Positions 45,554-55,700 of a DNA stretch of 64,000 nucleotides are shown here, piece by piece. Source of the stretch: Chryseobacterium camelliae (lineage in GTDB: Bacteria > Bacteroidota > Bacteroidia > Flavobacteriales > Weeksellaceae). A program made the translations under genes and the position numbers. The notes under the pieces are model-generated. The model was not told where the DNA came from. It searched no databases and was given only the letters and a program-made list of their open reading frames with translations. The stretch covers positions 1,302,001 to 1,366,000 of the forward strand of contig NZ_CP115859.1 of the NCBI RefSeq assembly GCF_027920545.1, written 5' to 3'. Numbering within the stretch: the first letter of the stretch is position 1; each line of letters opens with the position of its first letter.

Positions 45554-47503
45554 TTATTTTTTTATTAAACTTCCTGCTTTTTGTCCATTCACCATTACCA
45601 TATATACTCCAGGAAGCATATTAGACGGAAGCTGCACATTTACCCTGTTTGCCCCGTCAGTAATTCTGAATTTTTCGGAAACTTCTCTTTTACCGGTTAA
45701 ACTTATCAGCTCAACTACCCCGTTTCCTTCTGTTCCTTCAAACGCAACTGTAAATTTATCTGTTGCCGGGTTTGGACTTATTGTATAAAGTGATGCGGCA
45801 GGAGCTGCAATTTTTGATGCGGCAGAAGTACCTCCGCCGACACCTACCGCATTCCAAGCATTGGTAACCTGAGCTACCTCACTTCCACCTGCTCCATAAA
45901 GATCTGCAGCTGCCTGAAGCGAATACGTTCTAGCATTAGCATATGTAGAAGAAGAAGTAAGATACGTCGTTAGCGTTCTATAAGCAATTGCCGCTGCTTT
46001 ATCGAGCCCAATTCCGGAAACATTGTAGGCAAAGCCATTATCATTAGTTCCCGTTCCTCCGTTTACCAATAAGTAATACCAGAAATTAAGCACCCCCGAA
46101 TTGGTATGAACTCCACAATAATCATTCTGCTGACTCGGTTTTCGGCATCCTGAAGTAGTAGCGGTCTTCCAATAAGTCCCCAAATAAGTATCGGGTTGAC
46201 CATAAGCATTAGGATTTCCCATATCTCTAATGACATAGTTGAAATCTTCTCCCAATTTCCAGTTTGCCTGTGTAGGTCTTGCCCAAAATTCTATGCTATT
46301 TCCAAACACATCAGAAAAACCTTCGTTCAATGCTCCCGATTCTCTCTGATAAGCAAGATTGGCTGTTTTGGAAGTCATTCCGTGCGTAATTTCGTGGCCA
46401 CAAACATCAAGAGCCGTTAGTGGTTTATAATTATTTGCAGAGCTTCCATCTCCATAGGTCATTCTCGATCCGTCCCAGAATGCATTAAAATAATTGGTTG
46501 AATAGTGAACGTATGATTTTATACTAAAATTATTATTATCAATACTTTTTCTGCCAAACTTTGTATACAAATAGTCCAAAGTCATTTCCGCTCCCCAATG
46601 CGCATCGGTCGCGTATTGATCTAAGCTTGTATTTACATTATTCCAGTTATTATCATCATCCGTAAAATCTACTGCAGCTGAATAAGTAGTTCCTTTTTTA
46701 AGGTTATAGGTTTCTACAGCAGTTCCTCCATTCCTTGCTGCCTCTCTTAATCTGTAGCTTCCATTATAAGAATCTGCTACAATTGCTCTATTTCCACTAT
46801 AAGCGGTAGTAGCTGTTCCCGGAACATTTGTCTCATGAATTAACGCATTCATCCCTAAAACTTTACCATCTTTAGCATCTACAAAAACATATTGTCTGCT
46901 TAATGGCTTTTCTGCATAGATATCAAATTTATAAGCTAATTTTAAATCTGACAGCTTTTCATCAGTAGGATCTGAATAATAAACCAACTCTCCTTTCGGA
47001 GCAAAAGTAGCATTCGGATTTTTAGATTCGTTTTTAATAAAGTTTTCCTCTTCTCTATTTTGCCACTTATAAGAATCTGCTCCCACGTGTGAAATAGCAT
47101 TTTGCAGAGCCACACTTTCAGAAATATTTGCATTTTTTTCTACCGCTGTAGTGCTATTCAGAACCCACTTTCCGGTTTCGCCCACAATTTTACCTTCTTT
47201 CGTTTGCACAATCATCATCCCATATTCTACAGGGATATTATTAATTGTCTGCTGAAAGCGATGGGTTTCAAAACCCAGCCCGTCTTTTTCCGATCCCAAC
47301 TTTACGGCCTGACCTTGTGAAATTCTTTGCGATTTCTCGTCAAACAACACCGGATTACCTTTAAAATCTGGCCCGTTTTTGTCAAATCTTATAAGTTCAG
47401 CGTGAAGTCCGTTTTTACCGGGAACTAATTTTGATGGATTTTCCTGCCCAAACGCAAAAGAATAAGCTGCAATGCTTACTGCTAAGATAAATTTTGTTTT
47501 CAT
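45554..47503 (-). CDS. secreted M4 (thermolysin-like) metalloprotease with T9SS sorting domain
   Basis: This 649-residue zinc protease has a signal peptide (to FAFGQ), an FTP/PepSY-type inhibitory propeptide (about 30-215), and the M4 catalytic domain. The zinc ligands are two His in HEITHG (about 370) and a Glu in GALNEGFSDVFG (about 394). A T9SS type A tail follows (about 575-649, with YTISPNPATDKFTV). It is exported by type IX secretion, where the prodomain is removed. It degrades extracellular protein. Confidence 0.95.
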   Translation of the reverse strand: MKTKFILAVSIAAYSFAFGQENPSKLVPGKNGLHAELIRFDKNGPDFKGNPVLFDEKSQRISQGQAVKLGSEKDGLGFETHRFQQTINNIPVEYGMMIVQTKEGKIVGETGKWVLNSTTAVEKNANISESVALQNAISHVGADSYKWQNREEENFIKNESKNPNATFAPKGELVYYSDPTDEKLSDLKLAYKFDIYAEKPLSRQYVFVDAKDGKVLGMNALIHETNVPGTATTAYSGNRAIVADSYNGSYRLREAARNGGTAVETYNLKKGTTYSAAVDFTDDDNNWNNVNTSLDQYATDAHWGAEMTLDYLYTKFGRKSIDNNNFSIKSYVHYSTNYFNAFWDGSRMTYGDGSSANNYKPLTALDVCGHEITHGMTSKTANLAYQRESGALNEGFSDVFGNSIEFWARPTQANWKLGEDFNYVIRDMGNPNAYGQPDTYLGTYWKTATTSGCRKPSQQNDYCGVHTNSGVLNFWYYLLVNGGTGTNDNGFAYNVSGIGLDKAAAIAYRTLTTYLTSSSTYANARTYSLQAAADLYGAGGSEVAQVTNAWNAVGVGGGTSAASKIAAPAASLYTISPNPATDKFTVAFEGTEGNGVVELISLTGKREVSEKFRITDGANRVNVQLPSNMLPGVYMVMVNGQKAGSLIKK

Positions 47504-47665
47504 ATTATTTATTCTGTTAAACCTTAAACTAAATTATCGATTTACCACAATAAAAACAATAACACAAACAAATTTTTCAAATTTTGAACCAAAAACTTAT
47601 ATTTAATGCATACAATACCACAAAAATATAAAAATTAACGAAAATCAAATTTATTTCTATGATGC

Positions 47666-48874
47666 TTATCTAACTGGTGTTCTAAATTCACCGTATCCCA
47701 TTAATCCGTCATAATTTCTACCAAAAGGAGCATAATACAAAAAGCCCTGGTAAAGGTTTTCCGTCTGCCAGAAATTCCCATTGACTTCACCGAAGTTCAG
47801 GGATCCGTTTGCCTCCTTCGTTGCCAGAACATAATTATAAAAACCTTGTTTAAGATATATTTTTGCTACATATTTTTTAGTAGCCTCATCATATTGCATC
47901 AGATATTCTTTAGACGGTTTAAAACCATTGAAACCTCCTAAAACATACAGCTCTTTTTCCATAGGATCTGAATCTATTGAAAAATAAACCCATGAATAAT
48001 CTGCCTCTTTTTCAGCATTTCTTTCGAGCCCCAAATCATTTCTTCTATAATACCAGGCTCCGTTTACATCGGGCTGGTATTGATAATTCAGAGGATAGGC
48101 CCAAACCGGATGAAGATAGGTATGATTTACCCCGTCTTTCACTTCCGTTGCTCGCACCATATCTGCAGCCATATCCATGTTTTTATTATCAAAATAATAA
48201 AATTCATTATTTCCGGGAAAAGAAAGATTGGTTTGTTGGAAAAGCAGCTTACTACCCAATGTTGCGCTTGGCTTTAAGTTGTTAACCACCACATTCGGGT
48301 TGTTATTCTGCACCACGTTCAGGCTCATTGAATTTACATTCGAAGATAAGTCGCCGCCTTTTGAAACTACCTGTACTTCTACTCTTTGGTTGATATTGGG
48401 ATTTTTATCTGCAAATCTTGAAACTTCCAAAGCTACAGTCGCATTATCTTCCACCACATAGAATCTTCTTTTGAAAAGAGGCTTTTCAGCAGAATCTTTA
48501 TAAACGATCAGTTCAAAATTTCCTGAGATTTTAGGCTGTATTTTTTCATTGGGAAACGTTAGCTTATAATGAGTGTATGCCTGTAACGTATTAAATGAAT
48601 ATTGAAAATTATCCAGCAATCCGTTCAGACTTCCATTGGCAAATTCAGTAAAGAAAAGATTGTCATCTTCCCAGTTCCTGTTATAATGCTTAATGGTATA
48701 TCTGTATATTTCGCTGCCATTGGTAAGATCATCAAAACTTAAAACCAGCATCTCATTCATTCTGATTACCGGTGTCTCATCGTTGGTTTGAGGATTAAAA
48801 AGCTGAATACTTTGGATATTTTGTCCAAACATCAGTCCGCTTAAAGAAAATAAAAATAATTGCAAGGTTTTCAT
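47666..48874 (-). CDS. type IX secretion system plug protein (DUF5103)
   Basis: This 402-residue protein has a signal peptide (LQLFLFSLSGLMFG) and the DUF5103 layout: IQLFNPQTNDETPVIRMNE, RYTIKHYNRNWEDDNLFF and the C-terminal GYGEFRTPVR. In the F. johnsoniae type IX secretion complex, the family member called Plug closes the SprA pore from the periplasmic side. Here it would support export of the T9SS-tagged proteins in the window. It is divergent from the MBL gene. Confidence 0.88.
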   Translation of the reverse strand: MKTLQLFLFSLSGLMFGQNIQSIQLFNPQTNDETPVIRMNEMLVLSFDDLTNGSEIYRYTIKHYNRNWEDDNLFFTEFANGSLNGLLDNFQYSFNTLQAYTHYKLTFPNEKIQPKISGNFELIVYKDSAEKPLFKRRFYVVEDNATVALEVSRFADKNPNINQRVEVQVVSKGGDLSSNVNSMSLNVVQNNNPNVVVNNLKPSATLGSKLLFQQTNLSFPGNNEFYYFDNKNMDMAADMVRATEVKDGVNHTYLHPVWAYPLNYQYQPDVNGAWYYRRNDLGLERNAEKEADYSWVYFSIDSDPMEKELYVLGGFNGFKPSKEYLMQYDEATKKYVAKIYLKQGFYNYVLATKEANGSLNFGEVNGNFWQTENLYQGFLYYAPFGRNYDGLMGYGEFRTPVR

Positions 48875-48918
48875 TATGACGAAGATAACGAAAAATACCC
48901 ACTTTCTCTATAATATTG

Positions 48919-48926
48919 TATTTTTG
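48919..48926 (+). promoter_or_regulatory. -7 promoter box for the MBL hydrolase gene
   Basis: TATTTTTG lies 16 nt before the ATG at 48943. Confidence 0.5.
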
Positions 48927-48942
48927 GGGAAAATATTCAATT

Positions 48943-49581
48943 ATGCTTCATATTCAGAGATTCGTATTCAATTTTGCAAGTGAAAACACCTATATACTTT
49001 ATAACGACAATAAAAACGCTTGGATTATTGATCCGGGAAATATGAATGAGCAGGAAACGCATGTTATCAGCAGCTTCATCACCGAAAATAAATTAAACAT
49101 TGAAAAAATCCTTTTAACTCATGCTCACATAGATCATGTTTTAGGTTTACAATGGGCTTTCGACACTTTTAAAACTCCTGTTATTTTGCATAAGGAAGAC
49201 CAAGAAGTTTTAGATATGCTTTCGGCAAGCGGCGCAAGATTCGGATTCCAGGTTCCTCCTGTGAAAGTAGAAACACAATATGTGAATGAAAGTGATGAAC
49301 TTGATCTTGATGGAGAAAAATTTAAAATTTACCATGTTCCGGGACATTCTCCGGGAAGTGTGGTATATCACAATGAAGCCAAAAAGTTCATGATTTCCGG
49401 CGACGTTCTTTTTGAAGGAAGTATTGGAAGAACAGATTTATACAAAGGAAATTATGAGCAATTAATTACAGGCATTAAAACAAAATTGTTCATCCTCGAT
49501 GATGAAACCCAGGTTTTCTCCGGTCATGGAAATTCCACCACCATCGGATTTGAAAAGCAGCATAATCCTTTCCTTACATAA
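48943..49581 (+). CDS. MBL-fold metallo-hydrolase
   Basis: This 212-residue glyoxalase II-like protein has the metal-binding motif THAHIDHVLG (about residue 62). Further ligands are the His in YHVPGHSPGS and the Asp in MISGDVLFEGSIGRTDL; the last His is in VFSGHGNSTT. The short YqgX-type layout lacks the glyoxalase II C-terminal domain, so the substrate (a thioester or other) is unclear. The ATG at 48943 is chosen because a TATTTTTG box lies upstream and the family start MLHIQRFVFN is standard. Confidence 0.92.
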   Translation: MLHIQRFVFNFASENTYILYNDNKNAWIIDPGNMNEQETHVISSFITENKLNIEKILLTHAHIDHVLGLQWAFDTFKTPVILHKEDQEVLDMLSASGARFGFQVPPVKVETQYVNESDELDLDGEKFKIYHVPGHSPGSVVYHNEAKKFMISGDVLFEGSIGRTDLYKGNYEQLITGIKTKLFILDDETQVFSGHGNSTTIGFEKQHNPFLT

Positions 49582-49610
49582 AAAAGCCGTCAAATATGAC
49601 GGCTTTTCAT
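49580..49610. terminator. bidirectional terminator
   Basis: AAAAGCCGTCA/TGACGGCTTTT around a short loop is placed between convergent genes. Confidence 0.85.
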
Positions 49611-49627
49611 TTTTTAAATATTCAAAT

Positions 49628-50182
49628 TTACTTCCACTTAATATTGCAGCCCATGCTTGGTCTTTGAATTTCTTCCTGAGCTTCACCCAACAAAAGGTTT
49701 TCAAAAGCAATAATTAAATCTTCACCCGTTACATCTTTATGATTTCCCGGTCTTGAATCATCCATCTGTCCTCTGTAGATAAGATCCAGTTTCTCATCAA
49801 AGAAAAAGAAATCCGGTGTACAGGCAGCATCATAAGCTTTTGCAATTGCTTGGCTTTCGTCATATAAATAAGGGAAATCAAAATTTCTTTCAATCTGGAA
49901 TTCGATCATTTTTTCCGGAGAATCTGCAGGATACTTCTCGACATCATTAGAGTTTATCGCGATAAATTCAATCCCTCTTTCATTATAATCTTCATATAAT
50001 TCATTTAGTTTATCAATGACATGAAGAACAAACGGACAATGGTTGCACATAAAGATCACCAATGTACCTTTTTCTCCTTTCAGGTCATCCAATGACTGAA
50101 TTTCATTTGTTTTTGACGGGTTTGGAAGCTCAAAAAAAGGAGCTTTTGTACCCAGGTCGATCATATTGGAGGGCGTATTCAT
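49628..50182 (-). CDS. thioredoxin/redoxin family protein (AhpC/TSA-like)
   Basis: This 184-residue protein has a redoxin fold of the PRX-like 1 type. It has MIDLGTKAPFFELPNPSK, the CxxC of VIFMCNHCPFVLHV and the segment AYDAACTPDFFFFD (cis-Pro loop). The two active cysteines suggest disulfide reductase or peroxidase chemistry; the partner is unknown. There is no signal peptide. A TATCTTTG promoter box (50208-50201) lies 18 nt before the ATG. Confidence 0.9.
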   Translation of the reverse strand: MNTPSNMIDLGTKAPFFELPNPSKTNEIQSLDDLKGEKGTLVIFMCNHCPFVLHVIDKLNELYEDYNERGIEFIAINSNDVEKYPADSPEKMIEFQIERNFDFPYLYDESQAIAKAYDAACTPDFFFFDEKLDLIYRGQMDDSRPGNHKDVTGEDLIIAFENLLLGEAQEEIQRPSMGCNIKWK

Positions 50183-50200
50183 AACTTTTTTATTTAGTCA

Positions 50201-50208
50201 CAAAGATA
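50201..50208 (-). promoter_or_regulatory. -7 promoter box for the thioredoxin-like gene
   Basis: TATCTTTG on the minus strand lies 18 nt before the ATG. Confidence 0.5.
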
Positions 50209-50422
50209 AAAATTTCTTTTATTAAAGTATAGAAGCGTAAAGCAGGAAGTGATGCAATTAAAAAGATTTAATAATTGAGCTAAACTATCAGACTCATTAA
50301 TTTTTACAATGATTCAAAAATCAGTAACTAAAAGTAACCCTCAGCTCCCATTCTTACAGCATCCCGCCAAATTAGAAAATCCGCCAAAACCTTTTGCTGA
50401 AAAGTTAAATGTAAAAAATTGT

Positions 50423-50468
50423 TTGGAAGATATATTCAAAAGTTTGTAGTTTTGCTAACACTGTTAGT
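50423..50468 (+). promoter_or_regulatory. tetR promoter and operator
   Basis: TTTG (50423-50426), 21 nt and TAGTTTTG (50448-50455) form the promoter. The perfect palindrome CTAACACTGTTAG (50456-50468) follows at once, covering the predicted transcription start 11 nt before the ATG. This fits autorepression by the encoded regulator. Confidence 0.65.
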
Positions 50469-50479
50469 AATTAAAAATC

Positions 50480-51076
50480 ATGGGTCTACATGAACGTCGA
50501 CAAAGAGAAAAAGAAAATATACGCACCAGTATCCTGGACGCAGCTTTCTCTTTGGCTAAAACCGAGGGTTGGGCTTCACTTTCCATGAGAAAAATTGCCG
50601 ATGCCATTGAATACAGTGCACCGGTAGTTTATGATTATTTTGAAAACAAGGAAGCTATTTTGTACGAAATCTCGTTGAATGGTTTCAATTGTTTGCACAT
50701 AGAATTGTTAAAAGCCCAGAGAGAACACGACGCTCCGGATGAACAATTGAAAGCTATTGTAGATGCTTACTGGAAGTTTGCATTTAAAAACAAAGAGTAT
50801 TATCAATTGATGTTCGGATTGGGAATGCAATGTAGCGGAAAAGGAATGATGAAAGAAGAATTTTCGTCTTTCCAGGATATGCTTTACGATTGCACGTATG
50901 AAATTATCAAGAAAAACGGATCAAACCCCGACAACGCCTGTCACATGTCTCATGCCCTGTTTTCAGCGGTACACGGATTGATTTCGATTATGATGATGCG
51001 TAATGATGATATTCCTTCTACGATGAACAAGACGACTTTAGATGAAACAGTTTCTGCTTTTATTAAGTCTTTGTAA
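50480..51076 (+). CDS. TetR/AcrR family transcriptional regulator of the RND efflux genes
   Basis: This 198-residue repressor has an N-terminal TetR helix-turn-helix: ENIRTSILDAAFSLAKTEGW, then MRKIADAIEYSAPVVYDYFE. The helical C-terminal ligand domain (about 70-198) has FKNKEYYQLMFGLGM, of the C_TetR_WHG type. The gene is followed by five-part operator repeats (YTAACANYGTTAR) and RND adaptor, pump and outer-membrane genes, so it likely represses them until a toxic compound binds. The inducing ligand is not known. Confidence 0.92.
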   Translation: MGLHERRQREKENIRTSILDAAFSLAKTEGWASLSMRKIADAIEYSAPVVYDYFENKEAILYEISLNGFNCLHIELLKAQREHDAPDEQLKAIVDAYWKFAFKNKEYYQLMFGLGMQCSGKGMMKEEFSSFQDMLYDCTYEIIKKNGSNPDNACHMSHALFSAVHGLISIMMMRNDDIPSTMNKTTLDETVSAFIKSL

Positions 51077-51550
51077 TTTTTTTTGAATCTAGAATTAACA
51101 CCGTTAGGAATATTAACACTGAATTAATATACAACATTTATTTAAAAATTAAAAAAACATCTTTATGTAAGATCTGAAAATTAATAGTAAAAATTAATTT
51201 TTTTTACAATCTCAATTAACACTGTTAGTAAAAATAACACACTTTACACCTCATCTTAACTATACTTAAACCCACATTAAAAACAATTTTCTATTATGAA
51301 ATATGATTTCTTCACATTACTTCTTGCGATTTTCTTTCCTTACCATTAACACTGTTAAGAAAAATAACGCGTAAAACCATTCAAACCAAACATCTAAAAA
51401 TTGTAATCATGAAAACAACAATGTAAGCAAGATTAAGAATTCTGGAATTTTTTTTAAACAAATTATTAACAGCGTTAGGAAATATAACGGAATTCAAATT
51501 TAAAAACAACATTATTTAATTTAACACTTCATTAAAAATTTAAACTCAAA
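51077..51550 (+). promoter_or_regulatory. efflux operon control region with four palindrome-headed tandem units
   Basis: The 13-bp palindrome occurs at 51095-51107 (TTAACACCGTTAG), 51216-51228 (TTAACACTGTTAG), 51346-51358 (TTAACACTGTTAA) and 51466-51478 (TTAACAGCGTTAG). Spacing is 121, 130 and 120 bp. Most are followed within about 12 nt by an ATAAC word. Each of the first three units has a near-dead start codon at roughly +63 to +80, and the real adaptor ATG is at +85 of the fourth. No larger gene is present. The function as operators is inferred. Confidence 0.7.
51296..51349 (+). CDS. possible 17-residue leader peptide
   Basis: ATG AAA through TAA encodes MKYDFFTLLLAIFFPYH, a hydrophobic peptide whose stop codon overlaps the third efflux palindrome. 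It could be a leader peptide or the relic of a duplicated gene start. Not confirmed; no homologue can be tested here. Confidence 0.25.
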   Translation: MKYDFFTLLLAIFFPYH

Positions 51551-52711
51551 ATGAAAATATTTGGAAAAACGAGGATCATCGTACTTATTGCAAGTATTAT
51601 CCTTTTACAAAATTGCACAAAGGCAGCAGAAGGATCAAACGCTGCTCCGCCTGCTCCAGAGTTACCAGTTTATACCGTAATTACGTCTCCGGCAACTACC
51701 TATCAGGAATTTCCAACTGCTTTAGAAGGCAAGAACAATGTGGAAATCAGATCTCAGGTGGACGGTTATTTAGATAAAATTTATGTGGAAGAAGGCGCTT
51801 ATGTAAGAGCCGGACAACCTTTATTTAAAATAGATTCAAGAGCTTACGGAGAGCAAATGAATATGGCATCTGCCAATCTTCAGGCCGCTAATGCCAACAT
51901 TCAAAAAGCAAAAGTAGAAGTTGACAGACTGGAACCTTTGGTCGCCGCAAAAGTAGTTTCTGATGTACAATTGAGAACTGCAAAAGCAAATTACGCAGCC
52001 GCGGTTGCTGCCGCTTCACAGGCAAGAGCATCAGTTGGAAGCGCTAAGATCAACGTTGGATTTACAACCATTACTGCGCCGGTAAGCGGATATATCGGAA
52101 GAATTCCTTATAAAAAAGGAAGCTTGATCTCAAAAACAGATCCGAATCCATTGACTTTGTTATCAGACATCAGTGAGATCTATGCTTACTTTTCTTTAAG
52201 TGAGCTTGATTTTATTGCTTTTCAAAATAAATATCAGGGAGCATCCTTAGAAGAAAAACTTAAGAATATGCCGATGGTAGATTTAGTCATTGCAGATAAC
52301 AGCGTTTATCCTCAAAAAGGAAAAATGAGCATTGTCGACGGACAATTCGACAAAACAACAGGAGCCATAAGCGTTCGAGCTGTTTTCCCAAATGCCAACG
52401 GAACTTTAAGAACGGGAAATACAGGAAGAGTTCGTATGCCTCAGTTAATGTCTAATGCATTGGTAATTCCACAGGAATCTACGTTTGAAATTCAGGATAA
52501 AACCTACGTTTATGTTGTCGGAAAAGATCAGAAAGTGACCAGCAAACCGATAAAAATTTCAGGAAAAACGGAGAACTATTACTTTATTTCTGAAGGTGTA
52601 CAATCGGGAGAAAAAATCGTATATGTGGGGTTAGGCAACTTAAAAGACGGAGCTTCCATTAAGCCCAAAGCAATTTCTTCTGACAGTTTGTTGAAAGCAA
52701 AGCCATTGTAA
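51551..52711 (+). CDS. RND efflux periplasmic adaptor (membrane fusion) lipoprotein
   Basis: This 386-residue AcrA/MexA-type adaptor has a lipobox (LIASIILLQNC). A barrel-sandwich (biotinyl-lipoyl-like) hybrid domain has RSQVDGYLDKIYVEEGAYVR. A coiled-coil hairpin lies at about 105-160 (NIQKAKVEVDRLEPLVAAK, then KVVSDVQLRTAKAN). A beta-barrel and a membrane-proximal domain follow. It bridges the pump and the outer-membrane factor. It is the first gene after the operator array; the pump gene starts 41 nt downstream. Confidence 0.95.
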   Translation: MKIFGKTRIIVLIASIILLQNCTKAAEGSNAAPPAPELPVYTVITSPATTYQEFPTALEGKNNVEIRSQVDGYLDKIYVEEGAYVRAGQPLFKIDSRAYGEQMNMASANLQAANANIQKAKVEVDRLEPLVAAKVVSDVQLRTAKANYAAAVAAASQARASVGSAKINVGFTTITAPVSGYIGRIPYKKGSLISKTDPNPLTLLSDISEIYAYFSLSELDFIAFQNKYQGASLEEKLKNMPMVDLVIADNSVYPQKGKMSIVDGQFDKTTGAISVRAVFPNANGTLRTGNTGRVRMPQLMSNALVIPQESTFEIQDKTYVYVVGKDQKVTSKPIKISGKTENYYFISEGVQSGEKIVYVGLGNLKDGASIKPKAISSDSLLKAKPL

Positions 52712-52752
52712 TCATCCTATTCACAACAGAAGACTAAAAAAACAAACTTCTT

Positions 52753-55700
52753 ATGTTAAAACAATTTATAGAAAGACCGGTCCTTTCAACGGTCATCTCC
52801 ATAATACTTTTATTATTGGGGGCTTTGTCCCTCTTTAATTTACCCATTGCGCTCTTTCCGGATATTGCGCCGCCAAGTGTTCAGGTAACGGCTTTTTATC
52901 CGGGAGCAAATGCAGAAGTGGTGGCTCGTTCGGTAGCAACACCGATTGAAGAAGCCGTGAACGGAGTTGAGAATATGACTTATATGACATCTAATTCCAG
53001 TAACGACGGAACGATGACGTTAAGCGTATTTTTCAAGCAGGGCTCAGATGCAGATAATGCTGCAGTGAATGTTCAGAACCGTGTATCCAAAGCAATGAGC
53101 CAGCTTCCACAGGAGGTTGTGCAGGCAGGAATTTCAACGCAGAAAGTTCAGAACAGTATGATTATGTTTATGGGATTGTCAAGTAATGATCCGAAACAAT
53201 ATGATGAGCTTTTCTTACAGAATTATTTGAAAATTAATGTCATTCCTCAAATTCAGCGTATTCCGGGTGTTGCTCAGGCACAGGTTTTCGGAACAAGAGA
53301 TTATTCAATGCGACTTTGGCTAAAACCTGACAGATTAGCTGCTAACGGACTTTCACCTCAGGAAGTTTTGAATGCGGTAAAAGATCATAATCTTGAAGCA
53401 GCTCCAGGTCGTTTGGGACAAGGAAGTAAGGAGACTTACGAATATATTTTAAAGTATAAAGGTAAATTAAACAAAAACGAAGACTACGAAAATATAGCCA
53501 TTAAAGCCAATAGCGACGGTTCTTTCCTAAGGCTGAAAGACGTGGCAAGAGTAGAATTCGGATCCTATACTTACACCGCAGCCAACAGAGTTGACGGAAA
53601 ACCGGTTGCCGGATTTGCCATCCTTCAGACTGCTGGATCAAATGCGAACGAGATCTTAACAGAAATTGAAAAACAGGTTGACCAGATGAAAACTACACTT
53701 CCAAAAGGAGTGGAACCGATCATCATGTACAATTCTAAGGATTTCCTGGATGCATCTATTCATCAGGTTGTTGAAACATTAGTCATTGCATTTATACTGG
53801 TATTTATTGTAGTCTACATTTTCCTTCAGGATTTCAGATCTACATTAATTCCTGCGATTGCCGTTCCGGTTGCCATTATCGGTACCTTCTTCTTCCTTCA
53901 GCTGTTTGGATTCAGTATCAATATGCTTACATTGTTCGCATTGGTACTCGCCATCGGTATTGTTGTGGATGATGCGATTGTAGTCGTTGAAGCGGTCCAT
54001 TCTAAAATGGAACGTACAGGAATGCCGGTTGAGCATGCGACGATGAGCTCAATGAGTGAAATTTCCGGTGCCATTATTTCCATTACCTTGGTGATGTGTG
54101 CTGTATTTATTCCCGTTGGTTTCATGCAGGGGCCAGCAGGAGTTTTCTACAGACAATTTGCCTTTACACTGGCGATTGCAATTTTAATTTCGGCGATTAA
54201 TGCGTTAACATTAAGCCCTGCATTATGTGCAATGTTCCTGAATGATCCTCAGGGAGAACACGGTGAACATGGTAAAAAAACAGGTTTTGGAGCAAGATTT
54301 TTCAATGCTTTCAATGCCAGCTTTGATAACATGACGAGAAAATACATCTATAGTCTTAAATTTTTAATTAAAAACAAATGGGTTGCTATCGGAGGTTTAG
54401 CCGTTCTGATTGCAGGAAGTGTTTTCTTAATTAAAAAAGCACCGTCAGGATTTATTCCAACAGAAGATCAAGGTTTCGTACTGTATGCCGTGAATACTCC
54501 TCCGGGAAGTTCACTGGACAGAACACACAGAGCAACTGCACAAATTGATCAAATAATTAATGGTGAAAAAGCTAAAAACCACCTTTGGGTAGCCGACGGA
54601 ATGAACTTCATCAGTAATGCCAATGCTTCTCCTTATTCTGCAGGTTTTATTAAATTAAAGGATTATGACCAGCGCGGTGAAGTAAAAGATCCTGATCAGA
54701 TTGCCGCTACCTTAACGGGAAAAGTATCACAGGTAAAAGATGCCAATGCATTCTTCTTCAACTTCCCTACTGTTCAGGGATTTGGTAACGTTTCCGGTTT
54801 TGAATTTATGCTTCAGGATAAAACCAACGGTTCTTTCGAACAATTAGGAACGACAACTCAGGCATTTATCGGAGAATTGATGAAACGCCCGGAAATCGCA
54901 TTTGCTTTTACAACGTATGCAGCCGGAAATCCACAATATACGATCGATGTAGATTCAGACAAAGCGAATCAGCTGGGAGTTTCGATTACAGAACTAATGC
55001 AGACCATGCAGATTTATTACGGAAGTAGCTTCGTTTCTGATTTCAACAGATTCGGAAAGTACTACAGAGTAATGGCTCAGGCAGATATTCCTTATCGTAC
55101 GGATGCAAATTCTCTGGAAGGAATTTATGTTAAAAATAAATCAGGAGAAATGGTTCCTGTAAAAACATTAGTGACTTTAAAAAGAACCTTCGGACCTGAA
55201 ACCGTAACAAGAAACAACTTGTTCAATGCGGTTACCATCAACGGAACTCCAAAACCCGGTTACAGTACCGGAGACGCGATTAAAGCAGTGGAAGAAACTG
55301 CCCAAAAATCTCTTCCAAGAGGTTTCGGATATGAATGGACCGGAATTACCCGTGAAGAAATCAAGACAAGCGGACAAACTACTTTTATCTTCGCATTAAG
55401 TATCCTTTTCGTTTATTTCTTACTGGCAGCTCAATATGAAAGTTATATCCTTCCGTTTGCCGTGATCCTGACGATTCCAACAGGTATTTTCGGAGTATTT
55501 GCCTTCACCGGGTTAGCAGGAATTGATAATAACATTTACGTTCAGGTCGGATTGATCATGCTCGTCGGTCTATTGGCCAAGAATGCCATTCTGATTGTGG
55601 AATTTGCCGTTCAGAGAAGAAATGCAGGAAGAACTTTACTCGAGTCTGCACTTCAGGCTTCAAGATTGCGTTTAAGACCTATCTTAATGACCTCATTTGC

